A stretch of DNA of 64,000 bases, from positions 1 to 64,000 of the forward strand of contig NZ_JAHTKP010000008.1 in assembly GCF_019192735.1 (NCBI RefSeq), read 5' to 3'. Positions within the stretch are counted from its first letter, which is position 1; every line of letters starts with the position of its first letter. Source of the DNA: Kitasatospora aureofaciens (GTDB lineage: Bacteria; Actinomycetota; Actinomycetes; Streptomycetales; Streptomycetaceae). Both the position numbers and the translations under genes were made by a program. The notes beneath the pieces were generated by a model. That model had not been told where the DNA came from and made no database searches. It worked only from the letters and a program-made list of their open reading frames with translations. Below, piece by piece: positions 27,586-39,600 of this stretch.

Positions 27586-30500
27586 TTGTCGCGTCCTGAA
27601 GGCACCGTTCACCCCCTGACCGCCGCTCAGCGCGAGATCTGGTTCGCGGAGCAGAGGTCGAGCACGGGAGGTCCGGCCTACCGGATCGGCGAGTACCTGG
27701 AGATCCACGGACCGCTCGACACCGGGCTGTTCGAGCGGGCCCTGCGGCAGACCGTGGGCGAGGCCGAGGCCCTGCACGTCCGCTTCCTGGACGGCGGCGA
27801 CGGCCCCGTGCAGGTCCGTACGGTGCGCGACTGGGAGCTTCCGCTGGTCGACCTCGGGGCCGCCGCCGATCCCCACGCCGCCGCCGAGGCGTGGATCGCG
27901 GCGGACCTGGCCCGGCCCGTGGACCTCGCCGAGGACGTGCTGTTCGGCCATGCCCTGATCGCGCTGGGGGAGGACCGCTTCGCCTGGTACCAGGCGTACC
28001 ACCACATCGTGATGGACGGCTTCGGCTACGCGCTCGTCGCGCGGCGGGTGGCGGAGGTCTACACGGCCCTCGTGGAGGGGCGCGAGCCCGGCCCCAGCGG
28101 GTTCGGAACGCTGGCGGAGCTGGTCGCCGGCGACCTCGCCTACCGCGCGTCGGAACAGGCCGGCGAGGACCGCGCCCACTGGACGGGCCGCCTGGCGGGC
28201 CGCCCCGAGCCGGTCACCCTCGCGAACCGCCCGGCGGCGCCGGAGCGGCGGTCCGACGGCGTCCGCAAGACGGCGCTGCTGCCGCCCGGACGCCCCGAGG
28301 CCCTGGAGGCCGCGGCCGACCGGGCGGGGGTGCGCTGGTCCCGGCTGCTGATCGCCGCGACCGCGCTCTACCTGCACCGGATGACCGGCGCCCGCGACCT
28401 GGTGGTCGGCCTGGCCGTGCCGGCCCGCCCGGAAGAGGCCCTGGCGGCGATCCCGTGCACCCTGTCCAACGTCGTGCCGTTGCGCCTGTCGGTGCGGCCG
28501 GACCAGCGGCTCGGCGATCTCGTCGCCCAGGTGGCGGCGGAGGTCCGCGGCGCCGTGGCGCACCAGCGGTACCGCGGGGAGGACCTCCAGCGCGACCTCG
28601 GCCTGCCCGGCGGCATCGGCACGGCCCTCTCCACGGTCGTCAACCTCATCAGCTTCGACTACCGGGTGACCTTCGCCGGCCACCGCGTCACCGCCCGCAA
28701 CGTCTCGACCATGGCGGTGGCCGACCTCAACGTCGTCGCCTGGGACCGGCGGGACGGGACCGGCCCGCGGATCGGCCTCAAGGCCGACCCCGAGCGGTAC
28801 GGCGACGAGGAGTTGACGGAGCATCAGCTCCGGTTGATGCGCCTGCTCGACACCATCGCCACCGCCGACCCGGACCAGCCCGTGGGCCGGCTCGACGTGC
28901 TGTCCGACGAGGAGTGTCGCCGGCTGCTCACCTCCGGCGACGGCGGGCCCGCGCTTCCCGCCGCCACCCTGCCCGCGCTGTTCGAGGCCCAGGTGCGGGC
29001 CACCCCGGACGCCCCCGCACTGGTCGCCGGGGACCGCACCCTGACCTACGCCGAGCTCAACGCCCGGGCGAACCGCTGCGCCCACGCCCTGATCGCCCGT
29101 GGCGCCGGGCCGGAACGCCTGGTCGGGCTGGCGCTGCCGCGCTCGGTCGAACAGGTCGTCGCCGTCCTGGCCGTGGCCAAGGCGGGCGCGGCCTACCTGC
29201 CGGTGGATCCGGAGTACCCGAAGGCCCGCATCGCCCACATGCTCGCCGACGCCCGGCCCGTCCTGGTGCTCGACGACCCCGCGCAGGTGTGGCAGGCGGA
29301 GGGGCCCGACGCCGACCCGGTCGTCGCGCTCGATCCGCGGCACCCTGCGTACGTGATCTACACCTCGGGCTCGACCGGGCTGCCCAAGGGCGTGGTGGTG
29401 AGCCACGCCGGCCTGGTGAGCCTGGTCGCCGCCCAGACCGAGCGCTTCGCGATCGACGCGGACAGCCGCGTCCTGCAGTTCGCCTCGCCGAGCTTCGACG
29501 CCTCGGTCTCGGAGCTGTGCACCGCCCTGTGCTCCGGCGCGACGCTCCTCCTGCCCCCGGACGGCTCCCCGCTCGACACCCTGACCGACCCCGCCGCGCG
29601 GGTCACCCACGCGACCCTGCCGCCCTCCGTGCTCGCCGCCCTCGCCGCGGACGCCGTCCCCGCCCTGCGGACGCTCGTGGTGGCGGGCGAGGCCTGCCCC
29701 GCGGAGCTGGTGGCCCGGTGGGCGCCGGGCCGGCGGATGATCAACGCCTACGGCCCGACCGAGACCACCGTCTGCGCGACCATGAGCGAGCCGCTGACGC
29801 CGTCCGGGCAGGCACCCCCGATCGGGCGGCCGATCGACGGCGCGCGGGTCCGGGTGCTGGACGCGGCGCTGCGCCCCGTCCCGCCGGGCGTGCCCGGCGA
29901 GCTGTACGTGGCCGGGGCCGGGCTCGCGCGCGGCTACCTCGACCGGCCCGGCCTGACCGCCGAGCGGTTCCTCGCCGACCCGTACGGCCCGGCGGGCGCC
30001 CGGATGTACCGCACCGGCGACCTGTCGCGCTGGGGTGCGGACGGCTGCGTGGAGTTCCTCGGCCGGGCCGACGAACAGCTCAAGGTCCGGGGGTTCCGGA
30101 TCGAACCCGGCGAGATCGAGGGCGCGCTCGCCGCCCACCCCGCGGTCGTGCAGAGCGTGGTGGCCGTCCGCGACGACCGGCTCGTCGGCTACGTCGTGTG
30201 CCCGGCGGACACCCGCACCGGACCGGCCGAGCTCCGGCGGCACCTGCGGGAGCGGCTGCCGGAGCACCTGGTGCCCTCGGCGTTCGTCGTGCTGGACGCG
30301 CTGCCACTGACCCCCAACGGGAAGATCGACCGCGCCGCGCTGCCGGCCCCCGAGGGCGCCGCGGCGGCGCCGGGCCGGGCCCCGCGCACGCCGCAGGAGC
30401 AGCTGCTGACGGAGCTGTTCGCCGAAGTCCTCGACGTACCGGAGGTGTTCGCGGACGGGGACTTCTTCGAGCTCGGTGGCCACTCGCTGCTCGGCACCCG

Positions 30501-30630
30501 GCTGGTCTCCCGGGTCCGTGCCACCTTCGGCGTCGAGCTGCGGCTGCGCGACCTGTTCGAGGCGCCCACGGCCGCGGCGCTCGCCACCCGGCTCGGGGAC
30601 GCCGGGCAGGCCCGCCCGGCCCCGCGGGCC
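27586..30630 (+). other. NRPS module 1: starter-type C, A1 (aromatic, Tyr-like), T
   Basis: The protein opens directly with a condensation domain ([21 protein letters not shown] at ~139) that differs from the other six and resembles EntF-type C domains, which accept an acyl group. A1 starts near residue 460 with code DASTVAAVCK, a code I know for Tyr. T1 Ser is 967. No acyl-AMP ligase or loading carrier is encoded nearby, so a cap would have to come from acyl-CoA. Confidence 0.8.
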
Positions 30631-33600
30631 GGCGCACGGCCCGAGCGGCTGCCGCTCTCCTTCGCCCAGCGCCGGCTCTGGTTCCTGCACCGGATGGAGA
30701 GCGCCGGCGCCGCCTACCACATCCCGCTGGCCCTGCGGCTGTCCGGCGCCCTGGACCGGGCGGCGCTGGAGGCCGCGCTGGCGGACGTGACGGACCGGCA
30801 CGAGAGCCTGCGGACGGTGTTCCGCGAGGTGGACGGGGTGCCCTACCAGCACGTCCTGGACGGGGCGAGGCCGCCGCTGCCGGTCACCGACACCGCGGAG
30901 GGCGAGCTGGCGGACCGGCTGGCTGCGGCCGCCGGCGAGCGCTTCGACCTGGCGGCGCGGCCGCCGGTGCGCGCGGAGCTGTTCCGGCTGGCGCCGGACG
31001 AGCACGTCCTGCTGCTGGTGATCCACCACATCGCGGCGGACGGCTGGTCGACCGGGCCGCTCGCGCGCGATCTGACCAAGGCCTACGCGGCCCGCTGCCG
31101 GGGCGAGGCACCCGGCTGGGCGCCGCTGCCCGTCCAGTACGCCGACTACACGCTCTGGCAGCGGGACCTGCTCGGCGACCCCGCCGACCCCGAGAGCCTC
31201 TTCGCCCGCCAGAGCGCCTACTGGGAGCGGGCCCTGGCCGGTCTGCCGGAACAGACCGAGCTGCCCTTCGACCGCCCGCGCCCCGCGGTCGCGTCCAGTC
31301 GCGGCGGACGGCTGCCCGTCCGGATCGACTCGCAGCTGCACCGAGGACTGCGGGACCTGGCGCGTGCCAACGGCGCCAGCCTGTTCATGGTGCTGCAGGC
31401 CGGCCTGGCCGCGCTGCTCACCCGGCTGGGCGCGGGCACCGACGTCCCGATCGGCACCCCGATCGCAGGGCGGACCGACGAGGCGCTGGACGAGCTGGTC
31501 GGATTCTTCGTCAACACCCTGGTGCTGCGCACCGACACCTCGGACGACCCGACGTTCGCCGAGCTGCTCGGCCGGGTCCGTGAGCACGCCCTCGCCGCCT
31601 ACGCGCACCAGGACGTCCCCTTCGAGCAGCTGGTCGAGGTACTCAACCCGGTCCGCTCGATGGCCCACCACCCGTTGTTCCAGACCATGCTGGCGCTCCA
31701 GAGCGCCCCGGCGGGCGCGTTCGACCTGCCGGGCCTGACGGCCGAGGCCGTCCCGGTTTTCACCGCGGGCGCCAAGTTCGACCTGTTCGTCGGCCTGTCC
31801 GAGCAGCGCGACGCCGACGGCGGCCCCGGAGGCCTGGCCGGGACGGTCGACTACGCCACCGACCTGTTCGACGCGGCCACCGTACGGTCGCTGGTCGAGC
31901 GCTGGCTGCGGCTGCTGGGGGCGGTCGTCGACGCGCAGGACCTCCCGATCGGCCGGATCGACCTGCTCTCGGCCGACGAGCGGCGCCTGCTGCTGGCCGC
32001 CGACCACACGCCGACGGCCGAACTCCCCGCCGTCGGACTCCCGCAGCTCTTCGCCGCCCGGGCGGCGGCCGCCCCCGACGCGATCGCCGTGGTCTGCGAC
32101 GGGACCGCGCTCAGCTACCGCGAGCTCGACGAGCGGGCCAACCGCCTTGCCCACGCGCTGATCCGGCGCGGCGCGGGGCCCGAGCAGCTGGTGGCGCTGG
32201 CGCTGCCGCGTTCGGCCGAGCTGGTGGTGGCGGTGCTCGCCGTCCTCAAGTCCGGTGCGGCCTACCTGCCGGTCGACCCCGACTACCCGGCCGCGCGGAT
32301 CGCCTACCTGCTCGGCGACGCCCGGCCCGCCCTCGTGCTGGCCGACCGCCGCTCCGCCGGCCTGCCCGTTCCCGATGGCACCCCCGGGCTGCTGCTCGAC
32401 GACCCGGACACCGCGGCCGAGGTGGCGTCCTGCCCGCCCACCGACCCCGGCGTCGCCGTCGACCCGCGGCACCCCGCGTACGTCATCTACACCTCCGGTT
32501 CCACCGGCGAGCCCAAGGGCGTCCTGGTGCCGCACCGGAACGTGGCGCGGCTGTTCTCCAGCACCCGGGACCTCTTCGCCTTCGGGCCCGAGGACGTGTG
32601 GACGCTCTTCCACTCGTACGCCTTCGACTTCTCCGTCTGGGAACTCTGGGGAGCCCTGCTGCACGGCGGCCGGCTGGTGGTCGTGGACCACGGGACCAGC
32701 CGCTCGCCCGGGCGGTTCCTGGAGCTGCTGGACCGCGAGGGCGTCACCGTGCTCAACCAGACGCCGTCCGCCTTCTACCAGCTGATGCAGGCCGACCGGG
32801 AGACGCCCGGGCGGGCGACCGCGCTGCGCACCGTCGTGTTCGGCGGGGAGGCGCTGGAGCCGGCCCGCCTGGCGGAGTGGTACCGGCGGCACCCGGACGG
32901 TGCCCCCGTCCTGGTCAACATGTACGGCATCACCGAGACCACGGTGCACGTCACCCACCTCGCCCTGGACGAGCGCAGCGCCGCCGCTGCGGGGGCCAGC
33001 GTCATCGGCACGCCGCTGCCGGACCTGCGCGGGTACGTGCTCGACTCCGGCCTGCAGCCCGTTCCGCCCGGGGTGGCGGGGGAGCTCTACGTCGCCGGGG
33101 CCGGCCTGGCCCGCGGCTACCTGAACCGGCCCGCGCTCACCGCCGGGCGGTTCGTCGCCGACCCCCACGGGCCCGCCGGGTCGCGCATGTACCGTACGGG
33201 CGACGTGGTGCGGCGCCGGGCCGACGGCGCGCTGGAGTTCGTCGGCCGCGCCGACGACCAGGTGAAGGTCCGCGGCTTCCGGATCGAGCTGGGCGAGATC
33301 GAGGCTGCGCTCGCCGGGCATCCGGAGGTCGTGCAGGTGGCCGTGCTGGCCCGGCAGGACCGCACGGACGACACTCGTCTGGTCGCCTACTTGGTGTCCG
33401 CTGGAGCCGCGCTGCGCCCGGACGAGTTGCGTGAGTACCTGCGGGAGCGGCTGCCCGGCTACATGGTGCCCGCCGCGTTCGTCCAGCTGGCCGGGCTGCC
33501 CCTGACGGGCAACGGCAAGCTCGACCGGCGCGCCCTGCCGGCCCCGGAGTTCGCGTCCGACCGCGGCACCCGGGAGCCCGGCACGCCGCAGGAGCAGCTG

Positions 33601-36600
33601 CTGGCCGAGCTGTTCGCGAAGGTGCTCGGTGTCTCCCGGGTCGGCGCCGACGACAGCTTCTTCGACCTCGGCGGGCACTCACTGCTCGCCACCCGGCTGG
33701 TGGCCCGGGTGCGCGCGGTGCTGGGCGTCGACCTGGAGCTGCGCGCGCTGTTCGAGGCGCCGACGGTCGCCGGCCTGGCCACCCGGCTCGGCCGGACCGG
33801 ACGGGCCCGGGCCGCCCTGACCGCCTACCAGGAGCACGGCGCCGCCGTGCCGCTCTCCTTCGCCCAGCGCCGGCTCTGGTTCCTGCACCAGATGGACGGC
33901 CCCGGCGGGGTCTACAACATCCCGCTGGCCCTGCGGCTGTCCGGCGCCCTGGACCGGACGGCGCTGGAGGCCGCGCTGGCGGACGTGACGGACCGTCATG
34001 CCGTCCTGCGGACCGTCTTCCCCCAGGTGGACGGGGTGCCCCACCAGCACGTGCTGGACGCGGTGCGGGTGCCGCTGACCGTCACCGACACCGACGAGAG
34101 CCGACTGGCCGACCGGCTGACGGCGGCCGCCTTCCACCACTTCGACCTGGCGGCGCGGCCGCCGGTGCGCGCGGAGCTGTTCCGGCTGGGGCCGGACGAG
34201 CACGTCCTGCTGCTGGTGATCCACCACATCGCGGCGGACGGCTGGTCGACCGGGCCGCTCGCCCGGGACCTCGCGGCGGCCTACGCGGCGCGCTGCCGGG
34301 GCGAGGCGCCCGGCTGGGTGCTGCTGCCCGTCCAGTACGCCGACTACACGCTCTGGCAGCGGGAGTTGCTCGGCGACCCCGCCGACCCCGAGAGCCTCTT
34401 CGCCCGCCAGAGCGCGTACTGGGGAACGGCCCTCGCCGGGCTCCCGGAGCGGCTCGAACTGCCGACCGACCGCCCCCGGCCCGCGACCATGTCGTACTGC
34501 GGCGGCCAGGTGACCCTCGGGCTCGACGCGCCGACCCACCGGGCGCTGGCCGAGCTGGCCGGCCGGACCGGCAGCAGCCTGTTCATGGTGCTGCAGGCCG
34601 GTCTGGCCGCGCTGCTCAGCAGACTGGGCGCGGGCGCCGACGTCCCGGTCGGCACCGTGATCGCGGGGCGGACCGACGAGGCGCTGGACGAGCTGGTCGG
34701 GTTCTTCGTCAACACGCTGGTGCTGCGCACGGACGTCTCCGGTGACCCCACGTTCACCGAACTGCTGGGCCGGGTACGGGAGAACGCGCTCGCGGCGTAC
34801 GCGCACCAGGACCTGCCGTTCGAGCACCTGGTGGAGATGCTCAACCCCACCCGGTCGCTGGCCCACCACCCGCTGTTCCAGACCATGCTGGTGCTGCAGA
34901 ACGCCCCGGCCGGTGAGTTCGACCTGCCCGGGCTCCGGGTGTCCGCCCTCCCGCTGCCGACCACGGTCGCCAAGTGCGACCTGACGTTCAGCCTCACCGA
35001 ACGGCACGGCGCCGACGGCGCCCCGGAGGGACTGCGCGGCATCGTCGAGTACAGCACCGACCTGTTCGACGCCGCCACCGTCGAGACGCTCGCCGCACGC
35101 TGGGTCCGGCTGCTGACGGCCGCCGTCCAGGCGCCGGACCGGCGGATCGCGCTGCTCGACGTGCTGTCCGCCGACGAGCGCCACGAGCTGCTGGCGGCCC
35201 GGAACGACACGGCGACGGCCGCCTCGGCCGCCACCGTGCCCGAGCTGTTCGCCGCCCAGGCCCACGCCACGCCCGACGCGGTCGCCCTGGTGGCCGATGG
35301 TGTCGAACTGACCTACCGCGAACTCGACGCGTGGGCCAACCGGCTGGCGCACGCCCTGATCGCCCGCGGCGCGGGGCCCGAGCAGCTGGTCGCGGTGTCG
35401 CTGCCGCGCACGGCGGAGCTGGTGGTGGCGATCCTCGCCGTCCTCAAGTCCGGTGCGGCGTACGTCCCGGTGGACCCGGACTACCCGGCCGCCCGGATCG
35501 CCCTGATGCTGGAGGACGCCCGGCCCGTCCTGGTGCTGGACGACCTCGCCACCGTGCGGGACACCGACGGGTACCCGGACACCGCTCCGCCCGTCCCGCT
35601 GCGCCCGCAGCACCCGGCCTACGCCGTTTACACCTCCGGCTCCACCGGCCGGCCCAAGGGCGTGGTGGTCGCGCACGCCGGCCTGGCCAACCTGCTCGCC
35701 GAACACCGCCGGACCCTGCTCGCCACGGACCGGCCCGACCGCCGGCTGCGGTTCGCGCTGACCGCCTCGGTCTCCTTCGACGCCTCGTGGGACCAGCTGA
35801 TCGCGCTGCTCGGCGGCCATCAGCTGCACGTGCCCGACCAGCAGACCTGGGCGGATTCCCACCGGTTCGTCGACTGGCTCGCCCGGCACCGGATCGACGT
35901 CCTCGACACGACCCCTTCGTACCTCCAACTGCTGCTGGAGCACGGCCTGTTCGACGACCCGGAGAGCTGCCCGGTCAGGGTCGTGGTCGGCGGCGAGGCC
36001 GTCCCCGGACCGCTCTGGGAGCGGCTGCGCGCGCTGCGCGACGTCGAGTGCCTCAACTTCTACGGGCCGACCGAGTGCACCGTCGACGCGCTCACCGCCC
36101 GGATCGACCGCTCCGCCGGGCCGGTGATCGGCCGCCCGATCGCCAACACGCGGGTCTACGTGCTCGACTCCGGAATGCAGCCCGTTCCGCCCGGGGTGCC
36201 GGGGGAGTTGTACGTCGCCGGCGCGGGGCTGGCCCGCGGCTACCTGAACCGGCCCGGGCTCACCGCGGCCCGGTTCACCGCCGACCCGTACGGCCCGGCG
36301 GGCGCCCGGATGTACCGCACCGGCGACCTGGCGCGCTGGGGTGCGGACGGCTGCGTGGAGTTCCTCGGCCGCGCCGACGAACAGCTCAAGGTCCGTGGCT
36401 TCCGCGTCGAGCCGGGCGAGGTCGAGGCGGTGCTCGCGGCGCACCCGGACGTCGCCCAGGGCGCGGTGGCCGCCCGGGACGACCGGCTGATCGGCTACGT
36501 GGTGCCCGCCGCCGGCCGCGCGGCCCACCCGGCGGAGCTGCGCCGGTACCTCCGGCAGCGGCTGCCGGACCACCTGGTGCCGTCGGCGTTCGTGGTGCTG

Positions 36601-39600
36601 GAGGCGCTGCCGGTCACGCCCAACGGCAAGCTGGACCGGACGGCGCTTCCCGCCGCCGAACCGGTGCCGGCCGGTGGCGGCCGGGCGCCGCGCACGCCCG
36701 GGGAGCAGTTGCTCGCCGAGCTGTTCGCCGAGGTCCTGGGGGTCGCTGCGGTCGGGGTCGACGACGGCTTCTTCGACCTGGGCGGGCACTCGCTGCTGGC
36801 GACCCGGCTGATCTCGCGCATCCGGGCCGTCCTCGGGGTCGAGGTCGAGCTGCGGGCGCTCTTCGAGGCACCGACCGTGGCGGGCCTGGCCGAGCGGCTG
36901 GGCGGCGCGGAGCGGGCCCGGCCGGCGCTGACCGCGCGCCGCCGCCCCGACCCGGTGCCGCTGTCCTTCGCGCAGCGCCGGCTCTGGTTCCTGCACCACC
37001 TGGAGGGGCCGAGCACGACCTACAACATCCCGATGGCCCTGCGGCTGTCGGGCGGGCTCGACCCGGCGGCACTGCAGGCCGCGCTGGGGGACGTGCTGGC
37101 CCGGCACGAGTGCCTGCGCACCGTCTTTTCCGAGGCGGACGGGGTGCCCGTGCAGCGGATCCTGGACGAGGTCCGGCCGGTGCTGCCGGTCACCGAGGTG
37201 GCCGGGGCGGAGCTGCCGGGCCGGCTGGCCGCGGCGGCCGGCCACCGCTTCGACCTGGCGGCGGAGCCGCCGGTACGCGCGGAGCTGTTCCGGATCCGGG
37301 CCGACGAGCACGTGCTCGCCCTGACCGTCCACCACATCGCCGCGGACGGCTGGTCGACCGGGCCGCTCGCGCGCGATCTGACCGCGGCCTACGCGGCGCG
37401 CTGCCGGGGCGAGGCGCCCGGCTGGGCGCCGCTGCCCGTCCAGTACGCCGACTACACCCTCTGGCAGCGCGACCTGCTCGGCGACCGCACCGACCCGGCG
37501 AGCCGGTTCGCCGCGCAGCTCGGCTACTGGTCCGCAACGCTCGCGGGTCTGCCCGAGCAGTTGGAGCTGCGGTTCGACCGCCCGCGCCCCGCCGTCCCCT
37601 CCCACCGCGGCGACCACGTCGGCATCGAGCTGGACCCGGCCCTGCACGCGGGACTGGCCGAACTGGCGCGCAGCTGCGGCGCAAGCCTGTTCATGGTGCT
37701 GCAGGCCGGCCTGGCCGCGCTGCTCACCCGGCTGGGCGCGGGCACCGACGTCCCGATCGGCACACCGATCGCCGGGCGCACCGACGAGGCCCTGGACGAG
37801 CTGGTCGGATTCTTCGTCAACACCCTGGTGCTGCGCACGGACGTCTCCGGCGACCCGGACTTCACCGGCCTGCTCGCCCGCGTGCGGGAGGGCGCGCTGG
37901 GCGCCTACGCCCACCAGGACCTGCCGTTCGAGCACCTCGTCGAGGAACTCAACCCGGCCCGCTCGCTGGCCCACCACCCGCTGTTCCAGGTCATGCTGGC
38001 CCTGCAGAACGCGCCGGCCGAGGAGTTCGACCTGCCGGGCCTGCGGGTCTCGGCCACCCCGGTCTCCACCGGCACGGCCAAGTTCGATCTTTTCCTGGCG
38101 CTGTCCGAGCTGCGCGGCCCGGAGGGCGAACACCAGGGCCTCAGCGGCGCGGTGGAGTACAGCTCGGACCTGTTCGACCGCGCCACCGTGGAGGCGCTGG
38201 CCGCCCGCTGGATCCGGCTGCTGCGCGCCGTGGTCGCCGACCCGGCGCGGCCGATCAGCCGGATCGACGTGCTCTCCTCCGCGGAGCGGCGCGAGCTGCT
38301 GGCGGACTCAGCCCACTCAGACCTGCCTGCCGAGGGTCCGGCCGAGCTGTTCGGGGCCCAGGCCGGGACCACCCCGGACGCGGTCGCGCTGGTCCTCGCC
38401 GACACCGCGCTCACGTACCGCGAGCTGGACGCGCACGCCAACCGGCTCGCCCACGAGCTCATCCGGCGCGGGGCCGGTCCGGAGCGGATCGTCGCCCTCG
38501 CGCTCCCCCGCTCGACCGAGTTCGTGGTGGCGGTGACCGCGGTGCTGAAGACCGGCGCCGCCTACCTGCCCGTCGACCCCGAGTACCCCGCGTCCCGGAT
38601 CGCCTTCATGCTCGACGACGCCCGGCCGGCGCTGCTGCTCACCGACACCCGGACGGCGCCCGTCCTGCCGCCGGACGCCGACCGGGTGCTCCTCGACGCC
38701 CCGGAGACGGTCGCCGCGGTGGTGGCCCGACCGGACACCGCCCCGCGGATCGCGACCGATCCGCGCAACCCCGCCTACGTCATCTACACCTCCGGCTCCA
38801 CCGGCCGCCCCAAGGCCGTCGTGATGCCGGGCGGCGCCCTGGTCAACCTGCTGCGCTGGCACCACCGGGAGCTGGGCGGCGGCGAGGGCACCAGGACCGC
38901 CCAGTTCACCGCGGTGAGCTTCGACGTCTCGGTCCAGGAGATCCTCTCCGCGCTGCTCTTCGGCAAGACGCTGGTGATCCCCACCGAGGAGGAACGGCGC
39001 AGCGCCGAGCTGCTGGCCCGGTGGCTGGACCGCCATCGGGTCGAGGAGCTGTTCGCACCGAACCTCGTCCTGGAGGCCCTGGCCGAGGCCGCCAACGAGC
39101 AGGGGCTCGACCTCGCGCACCTGCGCGTGATCGCGCAGGCCGGCGAGGCGCTGCGGCTCGGCGGCCCGCTGCGCCGGTTCCACGGCCGACGGCCGGGCCG
39201 GACCCTGCACAACCACTACGGCCCGGCCGAGACCCACGTGGTCACCGGGTACACCCTGCCGGAGCAGCTCGACGACTGCCCGCTGCCGCCGCCGATCGGC
39301 CGGCCGATCACCGACACCCGGGCGTACGTGCTGGACGGCGCCCTGCAGCCGGTGCCGGCCGGGGTGCCGGGGGAGCTGTACCTGGCCGGTGCCGCGCTGG
39401 CGCGCGGCTACCTGAACCGGCCGGGCCCGACCGCGGAGCGGTTCGTCGCCGACCCGTACGGCCCGGCGGGCACGCGGATGTACCGCACGGGCGACCTGGT
39501 GCGCCGACGGACCGACGGCGAGCTGGAGTACCTCGGCCGACGGGACCACCAGGTCAAGGTGCGCGGCTTCCGCATCGAGCTCGGCGAGATCGAGGCGGCG

